Shown: piece after piece, positions 25,358-33,478 of the stretch | How positions within the stretch are numbered: position 1 is the first letter of the stretch | How the letters are laid out: each line of letters opens with the position of its first letter | Origin: Methanoculleus caldifontis | Lineage (GTDB): Archaea > Halobacteriota > Methanomicrobia > Methanomicrobiales > Methanoculleaceae | NCBI RefSeq assembly: GCF_032842345.1 | Contig: NZ_WBKO01000002.1 | Location: 454,208-518,207, forward strand | Length of the DNA: 64,000 bases | Reading direction: 5' to 3' | Notes under the pieces: model-generated | The model's database searches: none | The model's input: only the letters and a program-made list of their open reading frames with translations | Told to the model about the DNA's origin: nothing | Position numbers and translations under genes: made by a program

Positions 25358-26584
25358 TTATTCTTCAGGCATCTCGGTGGTATATCCGGCAAGTTCGTAC
25401 AGCCGGCACTCACCGTCGCGCCTGCCCTTTGCTATAATAATGTCACCGCTCTCCAGCCGGACATCTTTCCCCGGCCGGTAGACCCACCGGTCGCCGTGTT
25501 TGACGGCGAGCACGATCATCCCCGTCACCGTCGCAAGCGACATCTCCTTAAGGGTTCTCCCCACAAGCGGAGATCGGTCCGCCACAGGAATCCGGGTGAT
25601 GATCTCGTCAGACTCCCGGACAATCTTCTTGAAGACCGGCGGGATCTCGATATCCCGCAGGAGAACGTCGACGATGGCGTGAGCCGAGTCGCTGATCGCC
25701 TGCGTGAACGAGGAGAGGTAGAGCAGGCCCCTGAGATAGCGCACGTCCTCGATCTTTCGTGCTGCTTCGAGGATCCAGAGGTCCAGGTCGTAGCGCATGT
25801 CATCAAGGGTCCTGTCGAGATCGACCACCTCGTTCGCCACCTCCTTGTTGTTGAAGAGCAGGGAGGTGTATGCGAGCCCGACGGAGAGCTCTGAGATGTT
25901 CTTCATCTCGATGATGAGCTGGACCGCCCTATCGAGGTCATCGACCTCACCCGCATGCAGGGGTTCGCCCGCAGGCCGCTCCGTCATCCCCGCCATCCTC
26001 GAGAGGATATCCGCTCCGGCCTCCGGGCCCCGCGCTATCAGGATATCACCACTCCTGACGCAGGTGGCCCTGTCGGGGTCGTAGATCCAGCCTTTGCCGC
26101 GCCGGATGGCGATCACCTGCATCCCCGTCGTGCTCTGAACTTTGAGGTCGCCGAGCGTCCGACCGGCAACCTCGCCCCCCTGGTCGACGATGATCCGGGT
26201 GACGATCTCCTCTGCCTCAGGAAAGACGCGTTTGAGTTTTGCCGGGAACCTGATATCCTTCAGGATCAGTTTCGCCATATCCGAGGCCGAGTTCGCGATC
26301 CTCTCCGCGGCCTCGGCCACCTGGAGCATGCCGCTCATCGCCTCCGCCTCTTCGATCCTTCTCGCGGCAAGAACGCTCTGGATCCTGGCCTGGTAGACCA
26401 GTCTGTTCATTCTCTCTTCGAGATTGGTCACTTCGAGCGCTATCTCTTTGCCGTCGAAGAGGATTGCGGAGTAAGAGAGATCAACCATCAGCTCAGAGAC
26501 GTCCTTCATCTCGATCAGGACGTCTTTGAAACTGACCGGCTGGTATTCATGTTCCATCATGGGTCTGCTAACCGTTGTTCTCAT
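25358..26584 (-). CDS. Tandem PhoU/TrkA-C regulatory protein
   Basis: 408 residues built as a duplicated module: PhoU-like helical domain (about 15-120 and 222-320), each followed by a TrkA-C domain (about 130-205, GRTLGDLKVQSTTGMQVIAI with YDPDRATCVRSGDILIARG; and about 330-400, GRTLKEMSLATVTGMIVLAV with LESGDIIIAKG). TrkA-C domains bind nucleotides or ions and gate cation transport. The gene lies six bases downstream of an SLC41/MgtE-type transporter, so it is likely its cytosolic regulator. No transmembrane segment. The start at 26584 has no clear SD; ATG 26560 is possible. Confidence 0.8.
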   Translation of the reverse strand: MRTTVSRPMMEHEYQPVSFKDVLIEMKDVSELMVDLSYSAILFDGKEIALEVTNLEERMNRLVYQARIQSVLAARRIEEAEAMSGMLQVAEAAERIANSASDMAKLILKDIRFPAKLKRVFPEAEEIVTRIIVDQGGEVAGRTLGDLKVQSTTGMQVIAIRRGKGWIYDPDRATCVRSGDILIARGPEAGADILSRMAGMTERPAGEPLHAGEVDDLDRAVQLIIEMKNISELSVGLAYTSLLFNNKEVANEVVDLDRTLDDMRYDLDLWILEAARKIEDVRYLRGLLYLSSFTQAISDSAHAIVDVLLRDIEIPPVFKKIVRESDEIITRIPVADRSPLVGRTLKEMSLATVTGMIVLAVKHGDRWVYRPGKDVRLESGDIIIAKGRRDGECRLYELAGYTTEMPEE

Positions 26585-26590
26585 GTTTTG

Positions 26591-27790
26591 TTACTGCAAC
26601 AGCAGGCCTATCATCGTCACGAGCGCAGCAGCCCCGATCAGGTCGATCAGGCTTGTGATGACAGGGATTCCGAAGTTGTCCGGATCGAGACCGTACCTGA
26701 ATGAAAGGCTCGCGGTGGCGTATGCCACGCCGTTCACCAGTGTCATGACGACCAGACCCGCCGCAAGGCTGATAGCGACCAGCATCCCGAGGCCGGGGCT
26801 GTTCAACCCCATGAGCACCGCCGCACCATGCGCGATGAGCGCCAGCAGTGGAAGCAGTATCAACGTATAGAGATAGGAAATAATAAAATGATGCACCACG
26901 CCGCGCTCAGGGAGGAAGGAGGGGCTGAGCTCGCCGGTGTGCATCCCCGTCGAGAGGCGCGACCCGAGAATACCGCCTATCGACCCGAGCCCGCCCGTGA
27001 ACGGCGGGATCAGGATGAGAAAGGCCGCGATCGTCACCAGGGCTTCTAGATTGAGGGAATAGGTGAGACCGGCCAGCGTGCCGATGACACTGAGCGGGAT
27101 GAGGAGAAAGACGTTCTCGCGGACGATCGCTCCGATCCGCACCGACCGGTTCCAGGTGTAGAGGATGGCAGCGAGACCGAAGACGATCGCGACTCCCCCG
27201 AGCACCAGACGTATCCAGGGCGGGAGGAACATGATGGATGTCGCGGAGAGGACGAGGATCGGGAGCGTGACGAGGTCGCCTGATGTGGTGACGGTCGGTG
27301 CTCCGATCATGTCGAGGTCGAGGCCGTAGCGGTAGCTCGCAAGGGCGATGAGCAGGGTTATCCCCATCACTACGGCCCCCGCGACGATGCCGGTGACGAC
27401 CGATATCAGGACGAGGTCGGTGACTGCTATCACGGGGGACTCGAAGATGCGGCTCCCCACGTAGGAGAAGATACCGATGACGAACGCTATGAGGATGGTT
27501 ATCACGAACGAGGCGCGGATGTTGTCGCCGAGAACGCTCCCCTCCTCAAAGTCGATAGAGAACTCCCCAAGGTGCATCGACGACGAGAGGCGGGAGGCAA
27601 AGACGCCGGCGATGCTCCCCCGGATATGGATGATCGAGGGCAGGAGCACCATCAGGCCGGGGATCAGCTCGAGGACTTCACTGACGGAACCGAGATAGAT
27701 GCCTGCAGCGCTCAGGACAACTGCGCTGACGAGCAGGGCGCCGAGACCCGTGAGTATCAGGCGGCTCTGGCTGGATAAGCCCTGCTCCAT
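26591..27790 (-). CDS. SLC41/MgtE-family divalent cation transporter
   Basis: About 399 residues with about ten helices in two homologous halves. Each half carries the MgtE-type signature: YRYGLDLDMIGAPTVTTSGDLV and FRYGLDPDNFGIPVITSLIDLIG, and an early I-P-x(3)-S/G-x-I-G motif. Such proteins move Mg2+ or related ions. Bacterial MgtE carries an N-domain and CBS domains for gating; this one lacks them, and regulation probably comes from the adjacent PhoU/TrkA-C protein. The ATG at 27790 has GGTGAT just upstream; the open frame extends to GTG 27811 and overlaps nothing. Confidence 0.85.
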   Translation of the reverse strand: MEQGLSSQSRLILTGLGALLVSAVVLSAAGIYLGSVSEVLELIPGLMVLLPSIIHIRGSIAGVFASRLSSSMHLGEFSIDFEEGSVLGDNIRASFVITILIAFVIGIFSYVGSRIFESPVIAVTDLVLISVVTGIVAGAVVMGITLLIALASYRYGLDLDMIGAPTVTTSGDLVTLPILVLSATSIMFLPPWIRLVLGGVAIVFGLAAILYTWNRSVRIGAIVRENVFLLIPLSVIGTLAGLTYSLNLEALVTIAAFLILIPPFTGGLGSIGGILGSRLSTGMHTGELSPSFLPERGVVHHFIISYLYTLILLPLLALIAHGAAVLMGLNSPGLGMLVAISLAAGLVVMTLVNGVAYATASLSFRYGLDPDNFGIPVITSLIDLIGAAALVTMIGLLLQ

Positions 27791-27811
27791 CACCATCACC
27801 ATCCATTGCAC

Positions 27812-28765
27812 TCAACCCCGGTACGGGATCTCCACGACGGCCAGATCGGCCGGGAGGATCACGTCTCCCTCATACTGTCGCTTTGCATCGTGTATATGGT
27901 TTGCTGTAGCGGTATAACGGGAGCTTATGTGGATCAGGGCGAGCATACGGGCTTTTAAGGTCCTCGCCGCCTCGCCGGCCTCGCCTGCAGTGGAGTGCAG
28001 GACCTCGCGGGCCCGATCGCTCTCCTGGTCGTCGAACGTGGCGTCGTGGATCAGGAGGTCGGCGTCACGGAGCATCGGCGCGGCATCGGGCAGGTGCTGG
28101 ATGGGGCGCGTGTCCCCGGTGTAGACGATCTTTCTGCCCGGGCGCGGTTCCCCCAGCACATCCTCGGGCCGGATATCGGTCTCCGTGCCGTCGCGGACGA
28201 TGCGGACCGCTTCCCCGCGCTGGAGCCGCCCGAAGAGCGGTCCCGGCGGGACACCGAGGGCGATCGCCCGCTCGCGGTTGAAACGGCCGGGCCGCTCGTC
28301 CTCCTCCATCACGTAGCCGAGCCCGGGGATGCCGTGGAACGTCGAGAACGCCCGGACAGTGTAGCCGTTGAAAGGAACGACCGAGCCGTGCTCGAGGGTG
28401 TGGGCGGTGACCGTGAACCCGCGGGCATGGCGGTTGATCTTCTGGACCAGACTGACGAACTCCTCGACCCAGGGCGGGCCGTAGATCGGGAGCGGCTCGG
28501 TCCTTCCCGTGAACGCGAGCGTCTCGACGAGCCCGAAGATGCCGAGGAAGTGGTCGGCGTGCCAGTGGGTGACGAAGACGGCGTCGATGGTGAACCCGGT
28601 CCTGGCACGCATCATCTGCTGTTGCGTCCCTTCCCCGCAGTCGAAGAGCAGGGTATCGGAGCCCCGCCGTATGAGGATCGAGGAGGGATTACGCTGCGGC
28701 GACGGGAGCGCTCCTGCGGTCCCGAGGAAGTGGACGTGGAGGGTCTCGCCGGCTATACGAACCAC
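27812..28765 (-). CDS. rnz: Ribonuclease Z
   Basis: 317 residues, metallo-beta-lactamase fold; trims the 3' trailer of tRNA precursors. Seen: FLGTAGALPSPQRNPSS, CGEGTQQQM, the zinc motif VTHWHADHFLG (H67, H69, D71, H72), the arm region, STFHGIPGLGYV, YTGDTRP, LIHDATF and the closing HISSRYT. The GTG start at 28765 overlaps the 3' end of the TIM-barrel gene by 13 bases. Stop is followed within 21 bases by the SLC41 gene start. Confidence 0.93.
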   Translation of the reverse strand: MVRIAGETLHVHFLGTAGALPSPQRNPSSILIRRGSDTLLFDCGEGTQQQMMRARTGFTIDAVFVTHWHADHFLGIFGLVETLAFTGRTEPLPIYGPPWVEEFVSLVQKINRHARGFTVTAHTLEHGSVVPFNGYTVRAFSTFHGIPGLGYVMEEDERPGRFNRERAIALGVPPGPLFGRLQRGEAVRIVRDGTETDIRPEDVLGEPRPGRKIVYTGDTRPIQHLPDAAPMLRDADLLIHDATFDDQESDRAREVLHSTAGEAGEAARTLKARMLALIHISSRYTATANHIHDAKRQYEGDVILPADLAVVEIPYRG

Positions 28766-29526
28766 TTCCTGAATGCCGCAAGGCTCCGTTTTGCCTCTTC
28801 AAGCGTCCGGCCCTCGATCACGGTCCGGCCGGAATAGTCGCGGGCGATGATCCGCCCGACCTTCTCCCAGTTGATCGTCCCGTCGCCGAGCGGCAGGTGC
28901 TCGTCCGACCGCCCGTGGTTGTCGTGGATATGCAGGTGGCTGATCGCAGGGACGTGTGCCAGGAACGCGTCGACGAGACCGTTGGTGTTCGCGTGCCCGA
29001 CGTCGAGGGTGATCCCGATCCCGGCAATTCCCTCCGTGAGGCCGAGGGTCTCCTCGGGGTAGCGGCAGAGGAAGTCCTTGATGCTGATCATGTTCTCGAC
29101 GCACGCGAGGACGCCGTGGTCCTCGGCGTACTTCCCGATCTCGACGAGTGCGGTCTTCTGCATCTCCCAGACCTTCTCCGGGACGAGTTTTCCCACCGGG
29201 GAGACAAAGCCGGGATGGACCGTCACCCGGTCGGTCAGCTCGGCCGCGTAGCGGATGCAGCAGCAGGTCTGCCGGATCGACTCGCGCCAGATCGGGTAGT
29301 TGAGCGACGCGAGGTTCAAGTCGCTGTAGGGAGCGTGGACGGTGGCAAGAAGGCCGGTGCTTGCGAGGTTCTCCCGGATCGCAGCGAGGTTGTCGGGATT
29401 GTCCAGACGGTACTTCCCGTCGGCGACGATCTCCCATCCGGCGTATCCGAGTTCCTCAAGACCGAAGATCCAGTCCCGCGACTCCCAGACCTTCGACGAG
29501 GAGGAGAAGTACGGGGCAAGGCTCAT
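28753..29526 (-). CDS. Sugar-phosphate isomerase/epimerase-like TIM-barrel protein
   Basis: 257 residues of the AP-endonuclease 2 / xylose-isomerase-like family. Metal-binding segments are visible: VHAPYSDLNL (H), VTVHPGF (H), CVENM (E), TLDVGHANT (D, H), HLHIHDNHG (H, D, H), and VIEGRTLEEA (E). Most members are isomerases or endonucleases, and the substrate is unknown. The ATG shares ATGA with the stop of the UPF0200 gene, and the 3' end overlaps rnz by 13 bases, showing tight coupling. Confidence 0.8.
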   Translation of the reverse strand: MSLAPYFSSSSKVWESRDWIFGLEELGYAGWEIVADGKYRLDNPDNLAAIRENLASTGLLATVHAPYSDLNLASLNYPIWRESIRQTCCCIRYAAELTDRVTVHPGFVSPVGKLVPEKVWEMQKTALVEIGKYAEDHGVLACVENMISIKDFLCRYPEETLGLTEGIAGIGITLDVGHANTNGLVDAFLAHVPAISHLHIHDNHGRSDEHLPLGDGTINWEKVGRIIARDYSGRTVIEGRTLEEAKRSLAAFRKWFV

Positions 29527-30071
29527 GCGATCCCTCCTATCCGGCAGAGGAGGCTTCTCGCCTCCGCGGCGAACGCATCGAGGCTCCCTTCGTTCACGAC
29601 CCGGCAATCCGCCTGTTCGAGTGCCCGGCCGAGCCCCCAGCCGAGTTCGCGGTCGTCGCGGGCCAGGAGTTCTTCCGCGGTGAGGGTGTCGTCCGACCGG
29701 CCCCGGTTCGCGAGCCTTGCATAACGCGTCTCAAACGACGAGACGATCCCGATCAGCGTGAAGTCGGGGAAGTGCTCCCGGAACGTCGTCACCTCGTAGT
29801 CCCCCCGGATACCGTCCACCAGGACCACGGGGGCGCCCGTCGCCTCGACGGCCGGGACGGTGATCCGGGCGATTGCATCCATGCCGAGTTCCGCACGCAG
29901 CTTCCCTGCGATCGCGCCGCAGTTCGCGTCCGTCGGTTCGAGCCCGGCCAGTCTCACCTGCTCCCGTATCGCGTCCCCCATGACCACGACCGGGATCCCG
30001 AGGTCCCGGGCGATCTTCGATACCTCCCCTTTCCCGCTTGCCGGCATACCGACGATTCCAATGACCTTCAT
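29523..30071 (-). CDS. UPF0200 P-loop kinase (dephospho-CoA-kinase-like)
   Basis: 182 residues. P-loop GIVGMPASGKGEVS (residues about 5-18), VMGDAIREQV, a lid region with RYARLANRGRSDD and a C-terminal ADCRVVNEGSL typical of nucleoside-monophosphate-kinase folds. UPF0200 proteins are found in archaea and are related to adenylate and dephospho-CoA kinases; the true substrate is not established. First gene of the six-gene minus-strand run. Confidence 0.85.
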   Translation of the reverse strand: MKVIGIVGMPASGKGEVSKIARDLGIPVVVMGDAIREQVRLAGLEPTDANCGAIAGKLRAELGMDAIARITVPAVEATGAPVVLVDGIRGDYEVTTFREHFPDFTLIGIVSSFETRYARLANRGRSDDTLTAEELLARDDRELGWGLGRALEQADCRVVNEGSLDAFAAEARSLLCRIGGIA

Positions 30072-30219
30072 CAGGGTTTCTCCGTTGCAATTATTCTATC
30101 GTATTTGAGAACAGCGGGCCGTGCCGGTAGACCCGGACTCCTGTCACCGGTGGTGCAGGTTGTGGCGGCCGCCACAAGATCTGCATGAACGTGGGTTCCC
30201 GACGATATTATGCTTAACG

Positions 30220-30939
30220 TCACGGGGACGGGTCCGGGCCGGGGCCGTACCCGACCTCGCCGTCCTCTCTCGTCCGGATCCGGACGTTTCGGCCGAGGGG
30301 TGCCGCTGCCGCCTCGAGTTCCCGCCGGGAGAGGGGCACGAACCCCGCAGCAACCCCCTGCTGGAGGACGAGGTCGAGCCCGCGGGTGGCCTTTGCGATG
30401 GCGGGGAGATCGCCTTCGCGCCCCCTGAAGAGCGTGACCACGATCTCGCACGTCTCCAGGCTGCCTTCGGCCTTCGCCCGCCTGCAAGCAGCAAGCGACT
30501 GTTGCACCGCACCGACGGCGGCCACCTCCAGGAGGTCGTCGTAGCGCTCCCACGTGGTCTTGATGTCGAGCGCGATCATGTCGACGAGGTGCCTCTCAAG
30601 AAGCTCCTCGATCACCCGCGGGAAGATCCCGTTCGTGTGCAGACCGACAGAGAGCCTCATTGCGCGGGCGGCGGCGGCAAGTTCGACGAGCGCCGCCCCC
30701 TGCAGGGTAGGTTCTCCGCCGGAGAAGACCACGGCGCCTGCAAGCATGCGGGAGCCCCGGATCATCGCCACGACCTCGTCTAAGGGACGAAGGTCCTCGC
30801 CGCCCTGGAGGGGGAGGTTATGGCAGTAGAAACAGCGCGCAGGGCACCCCCGGAGAAAGACGGTGCAGGCCGCCCGCCCCCGCCAGTCGACGGTGCTGAT
30901 CGGGACGAAACCACCGAAATTGACGTTCTGGCTCTTCAT
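30220..30939 (-). CDS. Radical-SAM activating enzyme (NrdG-like)
   Basis: 239 residues. 4Fe-4S cluster motif GCPARCFYCHN with C32-x3-C36-x2-C39, then GGE-type SAM-binding GAVVFSGGEPTLQG, and ALDIKTTWERYD. The N-terminus NFGGFVPISTVDWRGRAACTVFL matches activases of anaerobic ribonucleoside-triphosphate reductase, sometimes annotated so in archaea. The reductase itself is not in the window, so another glycyl-radical partner cannot be excluded. Starts ATG at 30939; GGTGT-type SD is weak. Confidence 0.82.
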   Translation of the reverse strand: MKSQNVNFGGFVPISTVDWRGRAACTVFLRGCPARCFYCHNLPLQGGEDLRPLDEVVAMIRGSRMLAGAVVFSGGEPTLQGAALVELAAAARAMRLSVGLHTNGIFPRVIEELLERHLVDMIALDIKTTWERYDDLLEVAAVGAVQQSLAACRRAKAEGSLETCEIVVTLFRGREGDLPAIAKATRGLDLVLQQGVAAGFVPLSRRELEAAAAPLGRNVRIRTREDGEVGYGPGPDPSP

Positions 30940-31058
30940 CGGTCGGTGTACCGGTGCTCCCCCATCGCTTGTAAACCCTGGCTTTCCGGTAAGAAACCGG
31001 ACCTGAATAAGAGTAACTCAAGTTGACTTGTTGAGAGAACAAGCAAATTTTAGCCCGG

Positions 31059-31068
31059 ATATTAAAAA
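31059..31068 (+). promoter_or_regulatory. TATA box of thiC
   Basis: ATATTAAAAA lies about 40 bases before the ATG, within the AT-rich tract that separates it from the divergent radical-SAM gene. There is no TPP-riboswitch core (CTGAGA or the matching right half) between here and thiC. Confidence 0.5.
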
Positions 31069-31105
31069 CGAGCCTTTATCAATCCTTTCTTCCAAATATA
31101 ACGTC

Positions 31106-32380
31106 ATGGGTCTCATAGAAGACGCCCGGCGCGGCGTCGTCACCGAGGAGATGCGGATCGTCGCAGCAGCGGAAGGTGTAACCGAAGATTTCGTCAGGCG
31201 CGGCGTGGCCGAGGGCCACATCGTCATTCCGGTCTCCCCCTACCGGAAGGTGAAGATCTGCGGTATCGGCGAGGGGCTCCGCACCAAGGTCAACGCGAGC
31301 ATCGGGACGTCCTCAGATATCGTCGACGTCGATATGGAGGTCGAGAAGGCGCGGCAGGCCGAGCGTGCCGGCGCCGACACGCTGATGGAGCTCTCCACCG
31401 GCGGCGATTTCGCGGAGATCCGACGCCGGGTAGTCGAGGCGACCACCCTCTCGGTCGGGTCGGTCCCGCTCTACCAGGCCTTCATCGAGGCTGCCCGGAA
31501 ACACGGGGCGGTCGTCAACATGGAGGAGGACGACCTCTTCCGGATCACGGCGGAACAGGCGAAGCTCGGCACCAACTTCATGGCGATCCACACCGGGATC
31601 AACTATGAGACGATGAAGCGTCTGCAGAACCAGGGACGGCACGGCGGGCTCGTCTCCCGTGGCGGGGCCTTCATGACCGCCTGGATGCTCCACAACGAGA
31701 AGGAGAACCCGCTTTACTCCGAGTTCGACTACCTGGTCGAGATCTTGAAAGAGCACGAGGTCACCCTCTCGTTCGGCAACGGGATGCGGGCGGGAGCAGT
31801 CCACGACGCGACCGACCGCGCCCAGATCCAGGAACTGCTCATCAACGCGGAACTCGCCGACAAGGCGCACGCCGCGGGCGTCCAGACGATCGTCGAGGGG
31901 CCGGGGCACATCCCGGTCGACGAGATCGAGACGAACGTCGTCCTCCAGAAGCGGGTCACGAACCGGAAGCCGTTCTACATGCTCGGCCCCCTGGTCACCG
32001 ATATCGCGCCCGGCTACGACGACAGGGTCGCCGCGATCGGGGCGGCGCTCTCCTCCTCCTACGGCGCCGACTTCATCTGCTACGTGACGCCGGCCGAGCA
32101 CCTGGCGCTCCCCACCCCCGAGGAGGTCTACGAGGGCGTCATCAGTTCGAGGATCGCCGCTCACGTCGGAGATATGATCAAGCTCAAGAAGCGCGACGCC
32201 GATCTCGAGATGGGCCACGCCCGGAGAGACCTCGACTGGGAGCGCCAGTTCGCGGTCGCGATCAACCCCGAGCGCGCCCGGGCGATCCGGGCCGAGCGGA
32301 TGCCGGCCGACGCCGACGCCTGCACGATGTGCGGGGACTACTGCGCGCTGAAGATCGTCGGGCGGCACTTTAACTTCTGA
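31106..32380 (+). CDS. thiC: Phosphomethylpyrimidine synthase ThiC (archaeal form)
   Basis: Makes the thiamine pyrimidine (HMP-P) from AIR by radical SAM chemistry. 424 residues from the ATG at 31106 (MGLIEDARRG). Family blocks: NASIGTSSDI, ELSTGGDFAEIR, NPLYSEFDYLVEIL, VEGPGHIPVDEIETNV and YVTPAEHLALPTPEEV. The C-terminal cluster motif is CTMCGDYCALKI, i.e. C-x2-C-x3-C, one residue shorter than the C-x2-C-x4-C of bacterial ThiC, and the protein lacks the bacterial N-terminal extension. Archaeal ThiC homologues may be a separate clade; activity by analogy. T-run after the stop. Confidence 0.9.
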   Translation: MGLIEDARRGVVTEEMRIVAAAEGVTEDFVRRGVAEGHIVIPVSPYRKVKICGIGEGLRTKVNASIGTSSDIVDVDMEVEKARQAERAGADTLMELSTGGDFAEIRRRVVEATTLSVGSVPLYQAFIEAARKHGAVVNMEEDDLFRITAEQAKLGTNFMAIHTGINYETMKRLQNQGRHGGLVSRGGAFMTAWMLHNEKENPLYSEFDYLVEILKEHEVTLSFGNGMRAGAVHDATDRAQIQELLINAELADKAHAAGVQTIVEGPGHIPVDEIETNVVLQKRVTNRKPFYMLGPLVTDIAPGYDDRVAAIGAALSSSYGADFICYVTPAEHLALPTPEEVYEGVISSRIAAHVGDMIKLKKRDADLEMGHARRDLDWERQFAVAINPERARAIRAERMPADADACTMCGDYCALKIVGRHFNF

Positions 32381-32426
32381 TACAAAGACGGGAGGGGCCG
32401 GCGAGGCGCTCCGGCCAGGCCTCATC

Positions 32427-32432
32427 TTTTTT
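32427..32432 (+). terminator. T-run terminator after thiC
   Basis: ATCTTTTTTC, 47 bases after the stop and before a long gene-free region. Confidence 0.4.
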
Positions 32433-32499
32433 CTTGCCGGGAATGCCGAGTGTAAAATTGGTTTCCGGCTTTAATCCAAGAGGGTCATACAAGAGATGG

Positions 32500-32935
32500 T
32501 GATGCGGCCTCACGCGAAGTGCAAGCGAAGCGAGCTCGAGCACCGTAGGAACGACGGGCCGCAGGGCCGGAGCGTGAACACCGAAGGTGTGAGCCGCGAA
32601 AGCCGCGACTTGAGACGGTTCGCAGAACCAGAGCTCGAGCACAGTCAGGTGCGAAGGGGAGTTGCAGACGCCTGTCCAGTCTTCGCGTTCTTCGCGGCTT
32701 CGCGTGAGATGTTGCGTTACCCCACTACCGGCTCACGCGAAGGCGCGAAGGGCCCGAGATTGAGGAGGCCGGAGATCTTTGAAGGGCGAGTGAAGCGAGC
32801 GTGAGCACTGTCAGGTGCGAAAGGGAGTTGCAGATACCTGTGCCAGTCTTCGCGTTCTTCGCGGCTTCGCGTGAGATTTTCAGTACAGGGGGGAAGTACA
32901 GTCTCACGCGAAGGCGCGAAGCCGCGAAGGAAAAC
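32500..32935. repeat. CGAAG-rich repeat, copy B, with internal duplication
   Basis: The 605-base gap between thiC and the next gene contains no credible gene. Two direct copies (about 32637-32710 and 32803-32877) share GAGCACxGTCAGGTGCGAA, GGGAGTTGCAGA and CAGTCTTCGCGTTCTTCGCGG, with a 166-base period, each ending in GGCTTCGCGTGAGAT. Inverted counterparts CTCACGCGAAGGCGCGAAG follow at about 32733 and 32904. The short open frames in both strands are read-throughs of these repeats. Confidence 0.75.
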
Positions 32936-32985
32936 CCGCACCATTATCCCCCTCTCCATCCACACCCCCATATGAGGACAGCCCA

Positions 32986-33417
32986 ATGAAACCCGATAAC
33001 GAAAAACTCATCAACGACTTCCTCGCCCACGCAGACGACCTCGGCGACGACATCACGGCCGACGTAAAGGAGATGCTCGGTATCGTCCCCTTCATCTTCC
33101 CCATCCTCCGGGACCGGCCCGAGGTATTCGCGCTCTCCGCGATCGCCGACTACCGGACGTCCCGGCCCGCGTCCCTCGACCCGAAGACCGCAGAACTGAT
33201 CGCCGTTGCGGCCGCCGCGGGAGCGGGGGCAGAGAGCTGCCTGAAGGTGCACATGGGGGCCGCACTGAAAGAGGGCGCCTCCCGCGACGAGATCCTCGAC
33301 GTTCTCCTGATCGCCGCGATGATAGGAAAGACCCGGGTCCTTGCATCCTCCCTCCGCCGGTTCAGGGAAGTCTGCGACGAGGGGCAGGCACCGGAGAGGC
33401 AGGCACCGGAGAGGTGA
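32986..33417 (+). CDS. Carboxymuconolactone-decarboxylase-like (AhpD-type) protein
   Basis: 143 residues. All-helical AhpD-fold with LDPKTAELIAVAAAAGAGAESCLKVHMGAALKEGAS. Classical redox-active members carry C-x-x-C followed by a histidine. Here the first cysteine position is Ala (AESC) and only C-x3-H remains, so thiol-peroxidase-type cycling is doubtful. The C-terminus ends in a duplicated QAPER unit from a tandem 15-base repeat, suggesting recent slippage. Likely an enzyme of unknown reaction. Confidence 0.75.
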   Translation: MKPDNEKLINDFLAHADDLGDDITADVKEMLGIVPFIFPILRDRPEVFALSAIADYRTSRPASLDPKTAELIAVAAAAGAGAESCLKVHMGAALKEGASRDEILDVLLIAAMIGKTRVLASSLRRFREVCDEGQAPERQAPER

Positions 33418-33478
33418 GTGGTGCGGCCTCACCCGGGACATGCATGCTTTATGGTGTGATTCACCAAAATTTCCTGTA

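Noticed and set aside
30072-30219. tRNA gene near 30130-30210 (a GGGTTCCC-like T-arm)
   Set aside because: No matching acceptor, D-arm or anticodon stems could be built around it.
30940-31105. TPP riboswitch upstream of thiC
   Set aside because: No CTGAGA box or the matching downstream half was found in the spacer, which is short and AT-rich.
32496-32989. Several short open frames in the thiC downstream gap
   Set aside because: They translate the CGAAG repeats (giving phrases like FFAASRE and LTRREAAK) in different frames and are artefacts of the repeat.
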